Source: Streptomyces nitrosporeus
GTDB taxonomy: Bacteria > Actinomycetota > Actinomycetes > Streptomycetales > Streptomycetaceae
Length of the DNA: 64,000 nt
Direction: 5' to 3'
NCBI RefSeq assembly: GCF_008704555.1
Contig: NZ_CP023702.1
Span: 4,216,001-4,280,000 of the forward strand
In this document: positions 6,905-15,248 of the stretch, piece by piece
How the letters are laid out: every line of letters begins with the position of its first letter
How positions within the stretch are numbered: the first letter of the stretch is position 1
Notes under the pieces: generated by a model
What the model was told of the DNA's origin: nothing
Seen by the model: the letters and a program-made list of their open reading frames with translations, nothing else
Database searches by the model: none
Translations under genes and position numbers: made by a program

Positions 6905-9688
6905 GTGTCGGGTGCTAAGTGCCATGCCGTCCGCGTCCGGCTGACCGGCCCCTCGGCGTCCCCGCGCACGCTCGGCGCCCGGCTCGCCGGCACCGGTGAC
7001 CGGCGGCTGTGGGTGGACGACGTGCCGGCCGGACCGGCGGACCCGCTCGCCGTCCGCCGCCGCGAGGCCGAGATGAACAGGCCGACGGCGGACGTGCGGT
7101 GCGTCCTGCTGCGGTACGAGGGCGGTGAGGCGGACCTGGTGGTCGTCGCGGACCGGGCCAGGCTGGACCGGCGGGGGCTGCGGCACCTGCTCGCCACACT
7201 GACCGGCACCGGGGAGCCCGGTGGGAACCCCGCTCCTCCTCCCGCCCTTGGAGCGGACCCCTCGCCCGGAGCAGACACCGCCCCCGGAGTGGACCCCGCC
7301 CCCGGAACGGACACCGCCCCCCGAGCGGCCCCCGCGCCCGCCCCGGCCGCCGCACCGGACTGGGGCGGCGGCGAGCCCGGTGCCCCGGGGCACGGCACGC
7401 ACCACCTCGACCTGCCGGACGCCGGTGCCGGTGACACCTCCCGCCTGCTGGCCGCGCTCGCCCTCACCCTGCACCGCTACGGCGGACACGGCGCGAGCGG
7501 TCCCGTGGCCGTCGCGACGGACCGCGCGGGGGTGCTGGAGATCGATGTGGAACGGGCCGCCACCCTGGGGGAGCTGTGCGCGGCGGAACCCGCCCCGGCG
7601 GACCGCCCCGTCACGGCCGGGCTGATCGAGGGACCGGACCAGGACACCGGACCGCTCGGTGACGGCTTCCTCCCCTTCCTCGCCCCCCGCTTCCCGCTGA
7701 CCTACGGGCTCGCCCCGCTGCCGGACGGCGGCGTACGGCTGTGGTGCGGTTATCTGCGCGGCCATTTCTCGGCCCCGGCCGTCGACCGGTTCACCCGGCA
7801 CCTGGCCCGGGTGTACACGTCCACGACCAGCGCCCCGAAGACCCCGGTCGCCGAGGTGGAGCTGCTGGACGGAGCGGAGCGGGACGCGGTCGCGCGGCTG
7901 GGCCGGACAGAGGCCCCGGCCCCCGCACCGGACGACGGCCCCGGCCCGGCGGCGACCCTGCCCGAGGCGTTCGGCCGGGTCGTCTCCGCGACGCCCGACG
8001 CCCTCGCGGTGTGCGAGGGCGGGGTACGCCTCACCTACCGCGAGCTGGACGAGCGGTCCACGCTGCTCGCGGCGGGGCTGCGGGCGCGCGGCGTCCGGCA
8101 CGGCGACCGGGTGGGCGTCTGCCTGGAGCGCACCGCGGACCTGGTCGTCACCATGCTCGGGGTGCTCAAGGCGGGTGCCGCGTACGTGCCTTCGGACCCG
8201 GCCTATCCCGCGGACCGCCTGGCCCACCTGGTCGAGGACGCCGGGCCGGGCCTGGTGGTCACCCGGCTGCCCGGCTTCCCGCACGGCGGGAGCACCGGTG
8301 TGGCGACGCCCGACGAACTGGTGGCACCCACGGGGCGGCCCTCCGGGCCGCCGGCGCGTACCGCTCCGGACGACCCGGCGTACGTCATCTACACCTCGGG
8401 TTCCACCGGACGCCCCAAAGGCGTGGTCGTGCCCCACCGCAACGTGCTCGCCCTCGTCGAGGCCACCCGCGACGAGTACCGGCTCGGCGGCCACGACGTG
8501 TGGACGCTGTTCCACTCCGGGGCCTTCGACTTCTCGGTGTGGGAGATCTGGGGCTGCCTGCTGACGGGCGGGCGGCTCGTGGTCGTGCCGTACGAGGTCT
8601 CCCGTGATCCGGAGGAGTTCTGCGGTCTCCTCGCCGCCGAAGGGGTCACGGTCCTCAGCCAGACCCCCTCGGCCTTCTCGCAGCTGCTGCGGACCGGGCA
8701 CGGACCGCTCGCCGTACGCCTCGTCGTGTTCGGCGGTGAGCCGCTGGACAGCCGGATGCTGCTGCCGTGGTTCGACCTGCACCCCGAGGAGATCTGCCGG
8801 GTGGTGAACATGTTCGGCATCACCGAGACGACCGTGCACGTCACCGCCCAGACCCTGACCCGTGAACTCGCCCTCCGGGGCACGCGGTCGGTGGGCCGCG
8901 CCCTGCCCGGCTGGCACCTCTACGTGACCGACGAGCGCGGCCGGCCGGTACCGCCCGGGGTGACCGGCGAGATCCGCGTGGGCGGCGCCGGAGTGGCCGC
9001 CGGCTACCTCGGCCGCCCCGAACTGACCGCCGAGCGGTTCCTGGCCGACCCGCTCACCGGCGGACGGCTGTACCGCAGCGGCGATCTCGGCCGGCTCCTG
9101 CCCGACGGGCGGCTGGAACACCTGGGCCGGATCGACAGCCAGGTGAAGATCCGAGGCTTCCGTATCGAACTGGACGAGATCCGCTCCGTACTCCTGGAGG
9201 ACCCCGAGGTCCGGGCGGCGGCCGTGGTGGTGCGCCGCGACGATCCCGCCGACCCCGCCACGGCCCGGCTGGACTCCTACGTCGTACCGTCCGAGGGCGT
9301 CGCCGTCGCCGGTACCCAGGACATCCGCAAGCGTGCCGCGGGCATCCTGCCCGAGCACATGGTCCCCGCCACGGTCACGGCCCTGCCCGCGCTGCCCCTG
9401 ACGACGAACGGGAAGCTCGACGTCTCCCGGCTCCCGGCCCCGGTCCGGTCCCCGGCGCCCCGGCCGGCCGGGGCCACCGGGGACGGGGGGCCCGCCGAGG
9501 TGCTCCTGGAGATCTGGACGGACGTCCTGGGCACCCCGGTCGGGCCGGACGACGACTTCTTCGAACTCGGCGGCAACTCCCTCTTCGCCGTACGGATCAA
9601 CGCGGCCCTCCGCAGCCGCGGCCTCCCGCCGCTGCGCCTGCGCGACCTCTACCGCACCCCGACGGTCCGCGCCCTGGCCGCGGGCTGA
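6905..9688 (+). CDS. NRPS: degenerate condensation region - adenylation (Thr-like) - carrier
   Basis: The protein has 927 residues, starting at GTG after GGGAGG. Residues 1-340 resemble pieces of a condensation domain (VVVADRARLDRRGL near 79-92; LTYGLAPLPDG and GHFSAPAVDRF later). The HHxxxDG catalytic motif is absent, and a 12-residue Pro/Gly/Asp repeat interrupts the region. The adenylation domain follows: LTYRELDE near 376, YTSGSTGRPKG near 497, VKIRGFRIE near 745, NGKLD near the end. Reading the pocket positions by eye gives D-F-W-S-V-G-M-V-H-K, close to known threonine codes. The carrier domain has GGNSL (Ser about 892). There is no thioesterase, so this is probably a loading or stand-alone activation module. 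Confidence 0.9.
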   Translation: MSGAKCHAVRVRLTGPSASPRTLGARLAGTGDRRLWVDDVPAGPADPLAVRRREAEMNRPTADVRCVLLRYEGGEADLVVVADRARLDRRGLRHLLATLTGTGEPGGNPAPPPALGADPSPGADTAPGVDPAPGTDTAPRAAPAPAPAAAPDWGGGEPGAPGHGTHHLDLPDAGAGDTSRLLAALALTLHRYGGHGASGPVAVATDRAGVLEIDVERAATLGELCAAEPAPADRPVTAGLIEGPDQDTGPLGDGFLPFLAPRFPLTYGLAPLPDGGVRLWCGYLRGHFSAPAVDRFTRHLARVYTSTTSAPKTPVAEVELLDGAERDAVARLGRTEAPAPAPDDGPGPAATLPEAFGRVVSATPDALAVCEGGVRLTYRELDERSTLLAAGLRARGVRHGDRVGVCLERTADLVVTMLGVLKAGAAYVPSDPAYPADRLAHLVEDAGPGLVVTRLPGFPHGGSTGVATPDELVAPTGRPSGPPARTAPDDPAYVIYTSGSTGRPKGVVVPHRNVLALVEATRDEYRLGGHDVWTLFHSGAFDFSVWEIWGCLLTGGRLVVVPYEVSRDPEEFCGLLAAEGVTVLSQTPSAFSQLLRTGHGPLAVRLVVFGGEPLDSRMLLPWFDLHPEEICRVVNMFGITETTVHVTAQTLTRELALRGTRSVGRALPGWHLYVTDERGRPVPPGVTGEIRVGGAGVAAGYLGRPELTAERFLADPLTGGRLYRSGDLGRLLPDGRLEHLGRIDSQVKIRGFRIELDEIRSVLLEDPEVRAAAVVVRRDDPADPATARLDSYVVPSEGVAVAGTQDIRKRAAGILPEHMVPATVTALPALPLTTNGKLDVSRLPAPVRSPAPRPAGATGDGGPAEVLLEIWTDVLGTPVGPDDDFFELGGNSLFAVRINAALRSRGLPPLRLRDLYRTPTVRALAAG

Positions 9689-9726
9689 CCGCCGGGGCTC
9701 CGGCCCCACCGCACCGAAAACCACCA

Positions 9727-9768
9727 CCGGGGGGCCCGGGGACCCGAATCCGGCCCACGGCCCCCCGG
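9727..9768. terminator. Hairpin between convergent NRPS and DUF2804 genes
   Basis: Ten-base arms CCGGGGGGCC (9727-9736) and GGCCCCCCGG (9759-9768) are separated by 22 bases. There is no T-run, as is usual for Streptomyces terminators. It could serve both strands. Confidence 0.6.
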
Positions 9769-9795
9769 CCGCGTCCGGCCGGCCCGGCCCGTCCG

Positions 9796-10845
9796 TCACC
9801 AGCGCATGTGGACGTCCTCGGCCCAGCCCAGCAGCCGGTCCACGGCGATCTCGGTGCCGTCGTCGGTGCGGATCCGCCCGTCGTAGTGCCCGAAGCACTG
9901 GTCGGTGCGGTTGGCGATCAGGCCGGCGTCCGTGCGCGTGGAGCGGTTGTGGAACGGCGTGAACGTCAGGTCCACCTGGCCGGAGGAGGGCGTACGGATG
10001 CTCCAGGGGGCCAGCGGGTCGGAAGCGGACCAGCGCCAGTCCAGCTCTTCGCCGATCTTGCTGAGCCGTCCGTCCACGCAGAGGCCGTTCTCGGTGGAGC
10101 CCGTCCCCGCGGTCCAGCGCCCGCCGAACTGGAGGCCCACCGTGTGCCCGTCCGTACGGCCCGAGGCGGCGCCCCAGTTCCAGTCGACGGTGCGGGGCCA
10201 GCGCCCGCGGCCGTGGTCCAGGACCGCCCAGCTGTCGTCCCCGCCGAAGGCGAGGACCTCGTCACCGATCCTGACCCGCCCGGCGGCCGGGAGCGCGGTG
10301 TGCTTCGACGTGTACTGGAAGCGCCGGCCGCTCCACGGCACCACGACGGAGAGCGACTCGTGGCCCGCGGGCCGGGAGACCAGGAGGTCGGCCTCCAGCG
10401 GGAGCCGGGAAGGCGTCAGGCAGCGGGCCCGCAGCCGGGTGCCGGCGTTCTCGTCGCGGATCTCGACGCGTACCTTGCCGCTCGACGGCCGGGCGGGGCC
10501 GGCCACCACGTCCTCGGACCCCGGAGCGCCGGCGACGGTGTCGGGGAGGTGGACGCCCCGGGCGCCCGGAACGATCGAGGTGCACTCGAACTCCCGCCCG
10601 CCGGGCCCGTACTCGAGGAAGTAGACGGTGCTGAGGGCCAGGAAGTCGAGGTCGCTGACGGTCACCGCCACCAGGTGGGTGGGGGTCGTCACGCACCAGT
10701 ACTCCCACCGCTTGGTCCGGCCCCAGCCGCGGAGATTGGCACGGTGCAGCGGTGTGCGCGACCAGCCGACCGCCGCCGGGTTCAGGCTGCCGTCGGCGAG
10801 GCAGAGGTCGACGGGCTCGGTGATCTCGTGCTCGTGCGTGGCCAT
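9796..10845 (-). CDS. DUF2804 family protein
   Basis: The protein has 349 residues. The N-terminus (TEPVDLCLADGSLNPAAVGW, then LHRANLRGWGRTKRWEYW) is the signature of the DUF2804 family, widespread in actinobacteria and of unknown biochemical function. No signal peptide or membrane segment is evident. It lies outside the biosynthetic operon, on the opposite strand and with its own leaderless-type promoter. I cannot assign a reaction. Confidence 0.85.
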   Translation of the reverse strand: MATHEHEITEPVDLCLADGSLNPAAVGWSRTPLHRANLRGWGRTKRWEYWCVTTPTHLVAVTVSDLDFLALSTVYFLEYGPGGREFECTSIVPGARGVHLPDTVAGAPGSEDVVAGPARPSSGKVRVEIRDENAGTRLRARCLTPSRLPLEADLLVSRPAGHESLSVVVPWSGRRFQYTSKHTALPAAGRVRIGDEVLAFGGDDSWAVLDHGRGRWPRTVDWNWGAASGRTDGHTVGLQFGGRWTAGTGSTENGLCVDGRLSKIGEELDWRWSASDPLAPWSIRTPSSGQVDLTFTPFHNRSTRTDAGLIANRTDQCFGHYDGRIRTDDGTEIAVDRLLGWAEDVHMRW

Positions 10846-10852
10846 GGGCGCG

Positions 10853-10858
10853 AGCCTA
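10853..10858 (-). promoter_or_regulatory. -10 box TAGGCT, leaderless DUF2804 gene
   Basis: TAGGCT lies seven bases before the ATG at 10845 and there is no ribosome site, so the start codon is probably the first transcribed base. Confidence 0.5.
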
Positions 10859-11048
10859 TAGCCGGCACCTGCGCGGCGGCGGACTCCGTCCCGGTCGCCG
10901 TCCCGCTCCCGCCCCCATAACGCGGCGGTAGGGGGTGAGCGGGATCTCCTTTGGTACAGACCACTCGGCTACGTTTTCGGCATTCCCCACCTCCTTCCGA
11001 GCCCCCCGCCCCCGGGGGCCCGACCCCCTTGAGAACAAGGAGATTCAC

Positions 11049-12413
11049 GTGGAGAGAACCACGCTCCGCAAGCGCGCGCTCGCCACCGCCACCGCCGCGG
11101 TCGCGGTGGGCGCGCTCGGTCTCGCCGGCCTGACCGGTGTGGCCTCGGCCGATCCCCAGGGAACCGCCTCCCCGGCCGCCGCCGACCAGCTCTCGCCGGG
11201 CCTGGTCGAGGCCATGCAGCGGGACCTCGGCCTGGACGCCGGTGAGGCGAAGGCCCGGATAGGCAACGAGTACCGTGCCGCCGTCGTCGCGGCCGGGCTG
11301 GAGAAGTCCCTCGGCGCCGACTTCGCCGGTGCCCGGGTGAGCGGCGCGGACGCCGTCCTCACCGTCGCCACGACCGACAGCGCCGACGTCGCCCGCATCA
11401 CCGGGGCCGGAGCCCGGGCCGAGGTCGTCGGCCACAGCCTGGACCGCCTGGAAGCGGCCAAGGCGGCACTGGACGCGGTGGCCCTGAAGAAGGCCCCCCA
11501 GGGCGTCCCCTCCTGGTACGTGGACGTGAGCACCAACCGCCTCGTCGTCAACGCCGCGAAGACCGCGGCGGCGGACAGGCTCATCGAGGCCGCGGGCGTC
11601 TCCCGGGAGCTGGTCCAGGTCAACCGCTCGGCCGAGCAGCCCCGCACCTACGCGGACCTCCGCGGCGGCGACGCGTACTACATGAACGGCTCGGGCCGCT
11701 GTTCCATCGGCTTCCCCGTGAAGCGCGGCACCCAGAACGGCTTCGTCAGCGCCGGTCACTGCGGCACCCCGGGCGTCACCACCAACGGCGTCAACCAGCA
11801 GGCGCAGGGCTCCTTCCAGGGCTCCACCTTCCCCGGCCGCGACTACGCCTGGATCGCCGTCAACGCCAACTGGACGCCCCGCGCCCTGGTCAACGGCTAC
11901 GGCAACGGCGATGTGACGGTCGCCGGATCCACCCAGGCCGTGGTGGGCTCGTCGGTCTGCCGCTCCGGGTCCACCACCGGCTGGCACTGCGGCACGATCC
12001 AGCAGCACAACACCAGCGTGACGTACCAGGAGGGCACCGTCTCCGGCGTCACCCGCACCAACGTCTGCGCCGAACCGGGCGACTCCGGGGGCTCGTTCAT
12101 CTCCGGCAGCCAGGCGCAGGGCGTCACGTCCGGCGGCTCCGGCAACTGCTCCTCGGGCGGTACGACGTACTACCAGCCCATCAACCCGGCGCTCTCCGCC
12201 TACGGTCTGACCCTGGTCACCAGCGGTACGCCGACCGACCCGCCCACCGACCCGCCGACCGGTGAGCCGGGCGGCACCTGGGCCGCGGGCACCACGTACG
12301 CCGCCGGCGCCACGGTGACCTACGGCGGCGCGACCTACCGCTGCCTCCAGGGCCACCTGGCCCAGCCCGGCTGGACGCCGCCCAACGTCCCGGCGCTGTG
12401 GCAGCAGATCTGA
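11049..12413 (+). CDS. Secreted S1 serine protease with chitin-binding module (streptogrisin-like)
   Basis: The protein has 454 residues. The GTG at 11049 is chosen because AAGGAG precedes it and a clean Sec signal follows (RKR, hydrophobic core, ASA cut). A pro-region near residues 40-180 (starting around LSPGLVEAMQRDLGL) acts as folding chaperone in this family. The mature enzyme shows GHC (His about 237), DYAW (Asp about 265) and GDSGG (Ser about 345). A TDPPTDPP linker leads to a C-terminal CBM5/12 module with WAAGTTYAAG and YRCLQG. This arrangement matches streptogrisin C/D-type enzymes of chitin growers. The next gene carries nearly the same module. Confidence 0.93.
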   Translation: MERTTLRKRALATATAAVAVGALGLAGLTGVASADPQGTASPAAADQLSPGLVEAMQRDLGLDAGEAKARIGNEYRAAVVAAGLEKSLGADFAGARVSGADAVLTVATTDSADVARITGAGARAEVVGHSLDRLEAAKAALDAVALKKAPQGVPSWYVDVSTNRLVVNAAKTAAADRLIEAAGVSRELVQVNRSAEQPRTYADLRGGDAYYMNGSGRCSIGFPVKRGTQNGFVSAGHCGTPGVTTNGVNQQAQGSFQGSTFPGRDYAWIAVNANWTPRALVNGYGNGDVTVAGSTQAVVGSSVCRSGSTTGWHCGTIQQHNTSVTYQEGTVSGVTRTNVCAEPGDSGGSFISGSQAQGVTSGGSGNCSSGGTTYYQPINPALSAYGLTLVTSGTPTDPPTDPPTGEPGGTWAAGTTYAAGATVTYGGATYRCLQGHLAQPGWTPPNVPALWQQI

Positions 12414-12474
12414 ACTCCACTCCTGTTCCGAGGAATCCGAGCAGTCCGAGTCCCGAGTACCCGAGGAATCAGAC

Positions 12475-13347
12475 ATGACCGAGACATCAGCCGTGCCCCC
12501 GGAGCCGTCCGAGGCCGCGTTACGGAACGGTTCGAGGGGCGGCCGCCCGATCAGCCGTAAGAGCCTGCTGCGCGCGGCGGTGGCGGCGGGCGCCGTGCCC
12601 CTGGTCGCCGGAGGAGGGGTGGCACTGGCCCGGGACACCGGAGCCGGCAACGCCCCCCTCGCGCTCACGCCGGCCTGTGACGACGGGGACGACCCGACCC
12701 CGCCGCAGATGGAGGGCCCCTACTTCAAGCCCAACTCCCCGCTCCGCACCAGCCTGGTGACGTCCTCCACCCCCGGAGTGCCGCTCACCGTGAGCGGTTA
12801 CGTGTTCGGCCGGGCCTGCCGGCCCGTGCCGGGAGTGCTCCTCGACTTCTGGCAGGCGGACACCAACGGCGCCTACGACATGGCCGGGTTCGCCTTCCGG
12901 GGGCACCAGTTCACCGGCGCCGACGGGTCGTTCAAGCTCACCACCATCGTGCCGGGCCTCTACCCCGGCCGCACCCGCCACATCCACGTGAAGGCGCAGG
13001 CGCCCGGCCGGCCCGTGCTGACCACCCAGCTGTACTTCCCGGGTGAACCGCGCAACGCCACGGACGCCCTGTACGACCCGGCACTGCTGATGAACGTCCG
13101 GTCCGCCGGACAGGGCCGGGAGGGCAGCTTCGACTTCGTCCTCGACGTGGCCCAGCAGCCCGGCCCCACCGACCCGCCGACCGACCCGCCCACAACCCCG
13201 CCGAGCGGGACCTGGGCGGCCGGGACCACCTACCGCGCGGGCGACCGGGTGACCTACAACGGCGGTTCCTACCGCTGCCTTCAGGGTCACACGGCCGTCC
13301 CGGGGTGGGAGCCGCCGCTGGTCCCCGCGTTGTGGGAACGCGGGTAG
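12475..13347 (+). CDS. Secreted intradiol dioxygenase with chitin-binding module
   Basis: The protein has 290 residues. An N-terminal SRKSLLR plus hydrophobic stretch resembles a Tat signal with a Lys in the twin-Arg pair. The catalytic domain contains EGPYFKP, WQADTNGAYD and RHIHVKA, which supply the Tyr and His ligands for non-heme Fe(III) as in catechol 1,2-dioxygenases. A DPPTDPPT linker precedes a C-terminal CBM5/12 module (WAAGTTYRAG, YRCLQG). The same architecture is known from SACTE_2871 of Streptomyces sp. SirexAA-E, which cleaves aromatic diols outside the cell. It follows the protease gene by 61 bases with its own GAGGAA ribosome site and may be co-transcribed. Confidence 0.9.
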   Translation: MTETSAVPPEPSEAALRNGSRGGRPISRKSLLRAAVAAGAVPLVAGGGVALARDTGAGNAPLALTPACDDGDDPTPPQMEGPYFKPNSPLRTSLVTSSTPGVPLTVSGYVFGRACRPVPGVLLDFWQADTNGAYDMAGFAFRGHQFTGADGSFKLTTIVPGLYPGRTRHIHVKAQAPGRPVLTTQLYFPGEPRNATDALYDPALLMNVRSAGQGREGSFDFVLDVAQQPGPTDPPTDPPTTPPSGTWAAGTTYRAGDRVTYNGGSYRCLQGHTAVPGWEPPLVPALWERG

Positions 13348-13359
13348 AGAAGCGGCACC

Positions 13360-13394
13360 GGCCCGGACCGGGATCCTGCGTCCCGGTCCGGGCC
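13360..13394. terminator. Hairpin downstream of dioxygenase
   Basis: Perfect 14-base arms (13360-13373 and 13381-13394) surround a 7-base loop between convergent genes. Confidence 0.7.
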
Positions 13395-13402
13395 CCTTCC
13401 GT

Positions 13403-13431
13403 CCCCCCGCCCGCGGCCGTACGGGCGGGGG
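13403..13431. terminator. Second hairpin facing the polymerase gene
   Basis: Arms CCCCCGCCCG (13404-13413) and CGGGCGGGGG (13422-13431) surround an 8-base loop. It sits back to back with the previous hairpin, so each convergent gene may have its own terminator. Confidence 0.6.
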
Positions 13432-13461
13432 CGCACCGCGTACGGGCCCGGCCGCCGGGCC

Positions 13462-15168
13462 TCACTTGGCGTCGGAGTAGCGCTCGACGACCGCCGTGGT
13501 GAACGGGAAACGCACCGGTGTGTCACCGAACGCGGTCCGGCCCGCCAGCTCCCCGGCCGCCCGGATCGCCTCCACCACCGCGGCGGCCTCCCCGGCCGGA
13601 CAGTGCACGATCACCTCGTCGTGCTGGAAGAACACCAGTTCGGCCCGCATCCGCCCGGCGGCCAGGGCCTGCCTCAGCGCCGCGAGCAGCAGCAGAGCCC
13701 AGTCGGCGGCACTGCCCTGCACGACGAAGTTACGCGTGAACCGGCCCCGGGCACGGGCGTCGGACGAGGCGTAGCCGGGGACGTACCCGTACCCGCCGGC
13801 TCCCTCCCCGGGCGCGTCCGGGGCGGACTCCTGCGGGATGCCCGCCTCCTCCTGCTCGCCGGCCCCCGCCGCGGGCGGGCTCGTGCGGCCGAGCCAGGTG
13901 CGTACGAGACGGCCCTCCTCGCCCGCCTTCGCGGCGTCGTCGACATAGGCGACGGCGCGCGGGAAGCGGCGGCGCAGCGCCGCCAGGTTCTTCAGGCCGT
14001 CACCGGAGGTCTGCCCGTAGACGGCGCCGAGCAGGGCCAGCTTGGCGTGGTCCCGGTCGCCGTGGAACGCCCGGTCGGACAGCGCCGTGTAGAGGTCGCC
14101 CTCGTGCCCGGCCACCTCCATCAGCCCCGGGTCCCGGGAGATCGCGGCCAGCACCCTGGGCTCCATCTGGTCGGCGTCCGCGACGACCAGCCGCCAGCCC
14201 TCGTCGGCGACGACCGCCCGGCGTATCACCTTGGGGATCTGGAGCGCCCCGCCGCCGTTGGTCGTCCAGCGTCCGCTGACCGCGCCGCCCGGCTGGTACT
14301 CCGGACGGAAGCGGCCCCCGCGCACCCAGTCCGACAGCCAGCCCCAGCCGTGCGCCGTCCAGAGGCGGTACAGCTTCTTGTAGCGGATCAGCGGCTCGAC
14401 CGCCGGATGGCCGAGCCGCTCCAGTTCCCAGCGGCGGGTCGACCGCACCCTGATCCCGGCCTGCGCGAACGCCTTCACCACATCGGCGGGCAGCTCGGGG
14501 CGCACCCGTCTGCCGAACGCCGCGGACACCTCCTTCGCCGCCTCGGCCAGCTTCCGGGGCTCCCCGCCGCCCGCGTACCGTTCGCCCAGCACCTCGTCCA
14601 GGACCTCCCGGTGCACATCGGCCCGCCAGGGCAGACCGGCCCGGTTCATCTCGGCGGCGACCAGCGCCCCCGCCGACTCCGCCGCCGTGAGCAGCCGCAT
14701 CCTGTCCGGATGCTCCGTCCGGCCGTGGCGGCGCAGTTGCCCGGCGTACACCTCCAGCAGTGCCTCGAAGGGCAGGTCCTGGCCAGACTGCGGCTCGAAC
14801 AGGGCGGACTGGGCGCCCGGTTCGGCCGAGCGGGGTGGCGGGTCGGGGGGCACCGGGGCGTCGCGCAGCCTCGCCCAGGCCGCCGCGGCCGAGCGGGGCT
14901 CGCCGAACCGTCCCTCGTGGCCGAGCAGCAGCAGTTCGGCGCACTCGATGTCGTAGCACCGCTCGACGCGCACGCCCGCCGCGAGCAGCACGGGGTAGAC
15001 CGCGGCGGTGGAGCGCCAGACCCAGCGGAGCACACCGGGCCGGGACCGGACCGCCTCCACGAGATCGGGCTCGGTCAGCACGGGCCCGGCGGGCAGGCCG
15101 TCCGGGCCCAGCGGCACGAGCTGCGCGCCGCCCCCTTCCCTGGCGTCCAGGGCCCAGCGTCCGGTCAT
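13462..15168 (-). CDS. Family A DNA polymerase-like (bifunctional 3'-5' exonuclease/polymerase)
   Basis: The protein has 568 residues, much shorter than Pol I, and lacks the 5' nuclease. The polymerase motifs are visible: motif A VVADADQMEPR, motif B around KLALLGAVYGQTSG, and motif C QHDEVIVH. The N-terminal third has the position of a 3'-5' exonuclease domain, but its acidic residues are not clear by eye. This family is common in actinobacteria alongside full-length PolA and is thought to act in repair; the role is not settled. It is transcribed convergently with the dioxygenase and divergently from the DUF2786 gene. Confidence 0.87.
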   Translation of the reverse strand: MTGRWALDAREGGGAQLVPLGPDGLPAGPVLTEPDLVEAVRSRPGVLRWVWRSTAAVYPVLLAAGVRVERCYDIECAELLLLGHEGRFGEPRSAAAAWARLRDAPVPPDPPPRSAEPGAQSALFEPQSGQDLPFEALLEVYAGQLRRHGRTEHPDRMRLLTAAESAGALVAAEMNRAGLPWRADVHREVLDEVLGERYAGGGEPRKLAEAAKEVSAAFGRRVRPELPADVVKAFAQAGIRVRSTRRWELERLGHPAVEPLIRYKKLYRLWTAHGWGWLSDWVRGGRFRPEYQPGGAVSGRWTTNGGGALQIPKVIRRAVVADEGWRLVVADADQMEPRVLAAISRDPGLMEVAGHEGDLYTALSDRAFHGDRDHAKLALLGAVYGQTSGDGLKNLAALRRRFPRAVAYVDDAAKAGEEGRLVRTWLGRTSPPAAGAGEQEEAGIPQESAPDAPGEGAGGYGYVPGYASSDARARGRFTRNFVVQGSAADWALLLLAALRQALAAGRMRAELVFFQHDEVIVHCPAGEAAAVVEAIRAAGELAGRTAFGDTPVRFPFTTAVVERYSDAK

Positions 15169-15236
15169 GGTGCGAGTCTGGCACCCGCCACCGACAACGG
15201 GCCGGTCCGCGGTCCGCCGGTGGTGTGCCCGCCGCC

Positions 15237-15242
15237 TACCCT
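15237..15242 (+). promoter_or_regulatory. -10 box TACCCT, leaderless DUF2786 gene
   Basis: TACCCT is six bases before the ATG at 15249 with no ribosome site between. Confidence 0.55.
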
Positions 15243-15248
15243 GGCCTG

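Noticed and set aside
1..9700. A mobile-element border for the biosynthetic cluster
   Set aside because: No integrase, transposase, tRNA gene or direct repeat is seen at the right edge.
6446..9898. A 1150-codon open frame on the - strand
   Set aside because: It covers the NRPS gene in antisense and has only low-complexity Gly/Arg/Val sequence.
10935..11048. An upstream start for the S1 protease
   Set aside because: The GTG at 11049 has a good ribosome site and begins a proper signal peptide.
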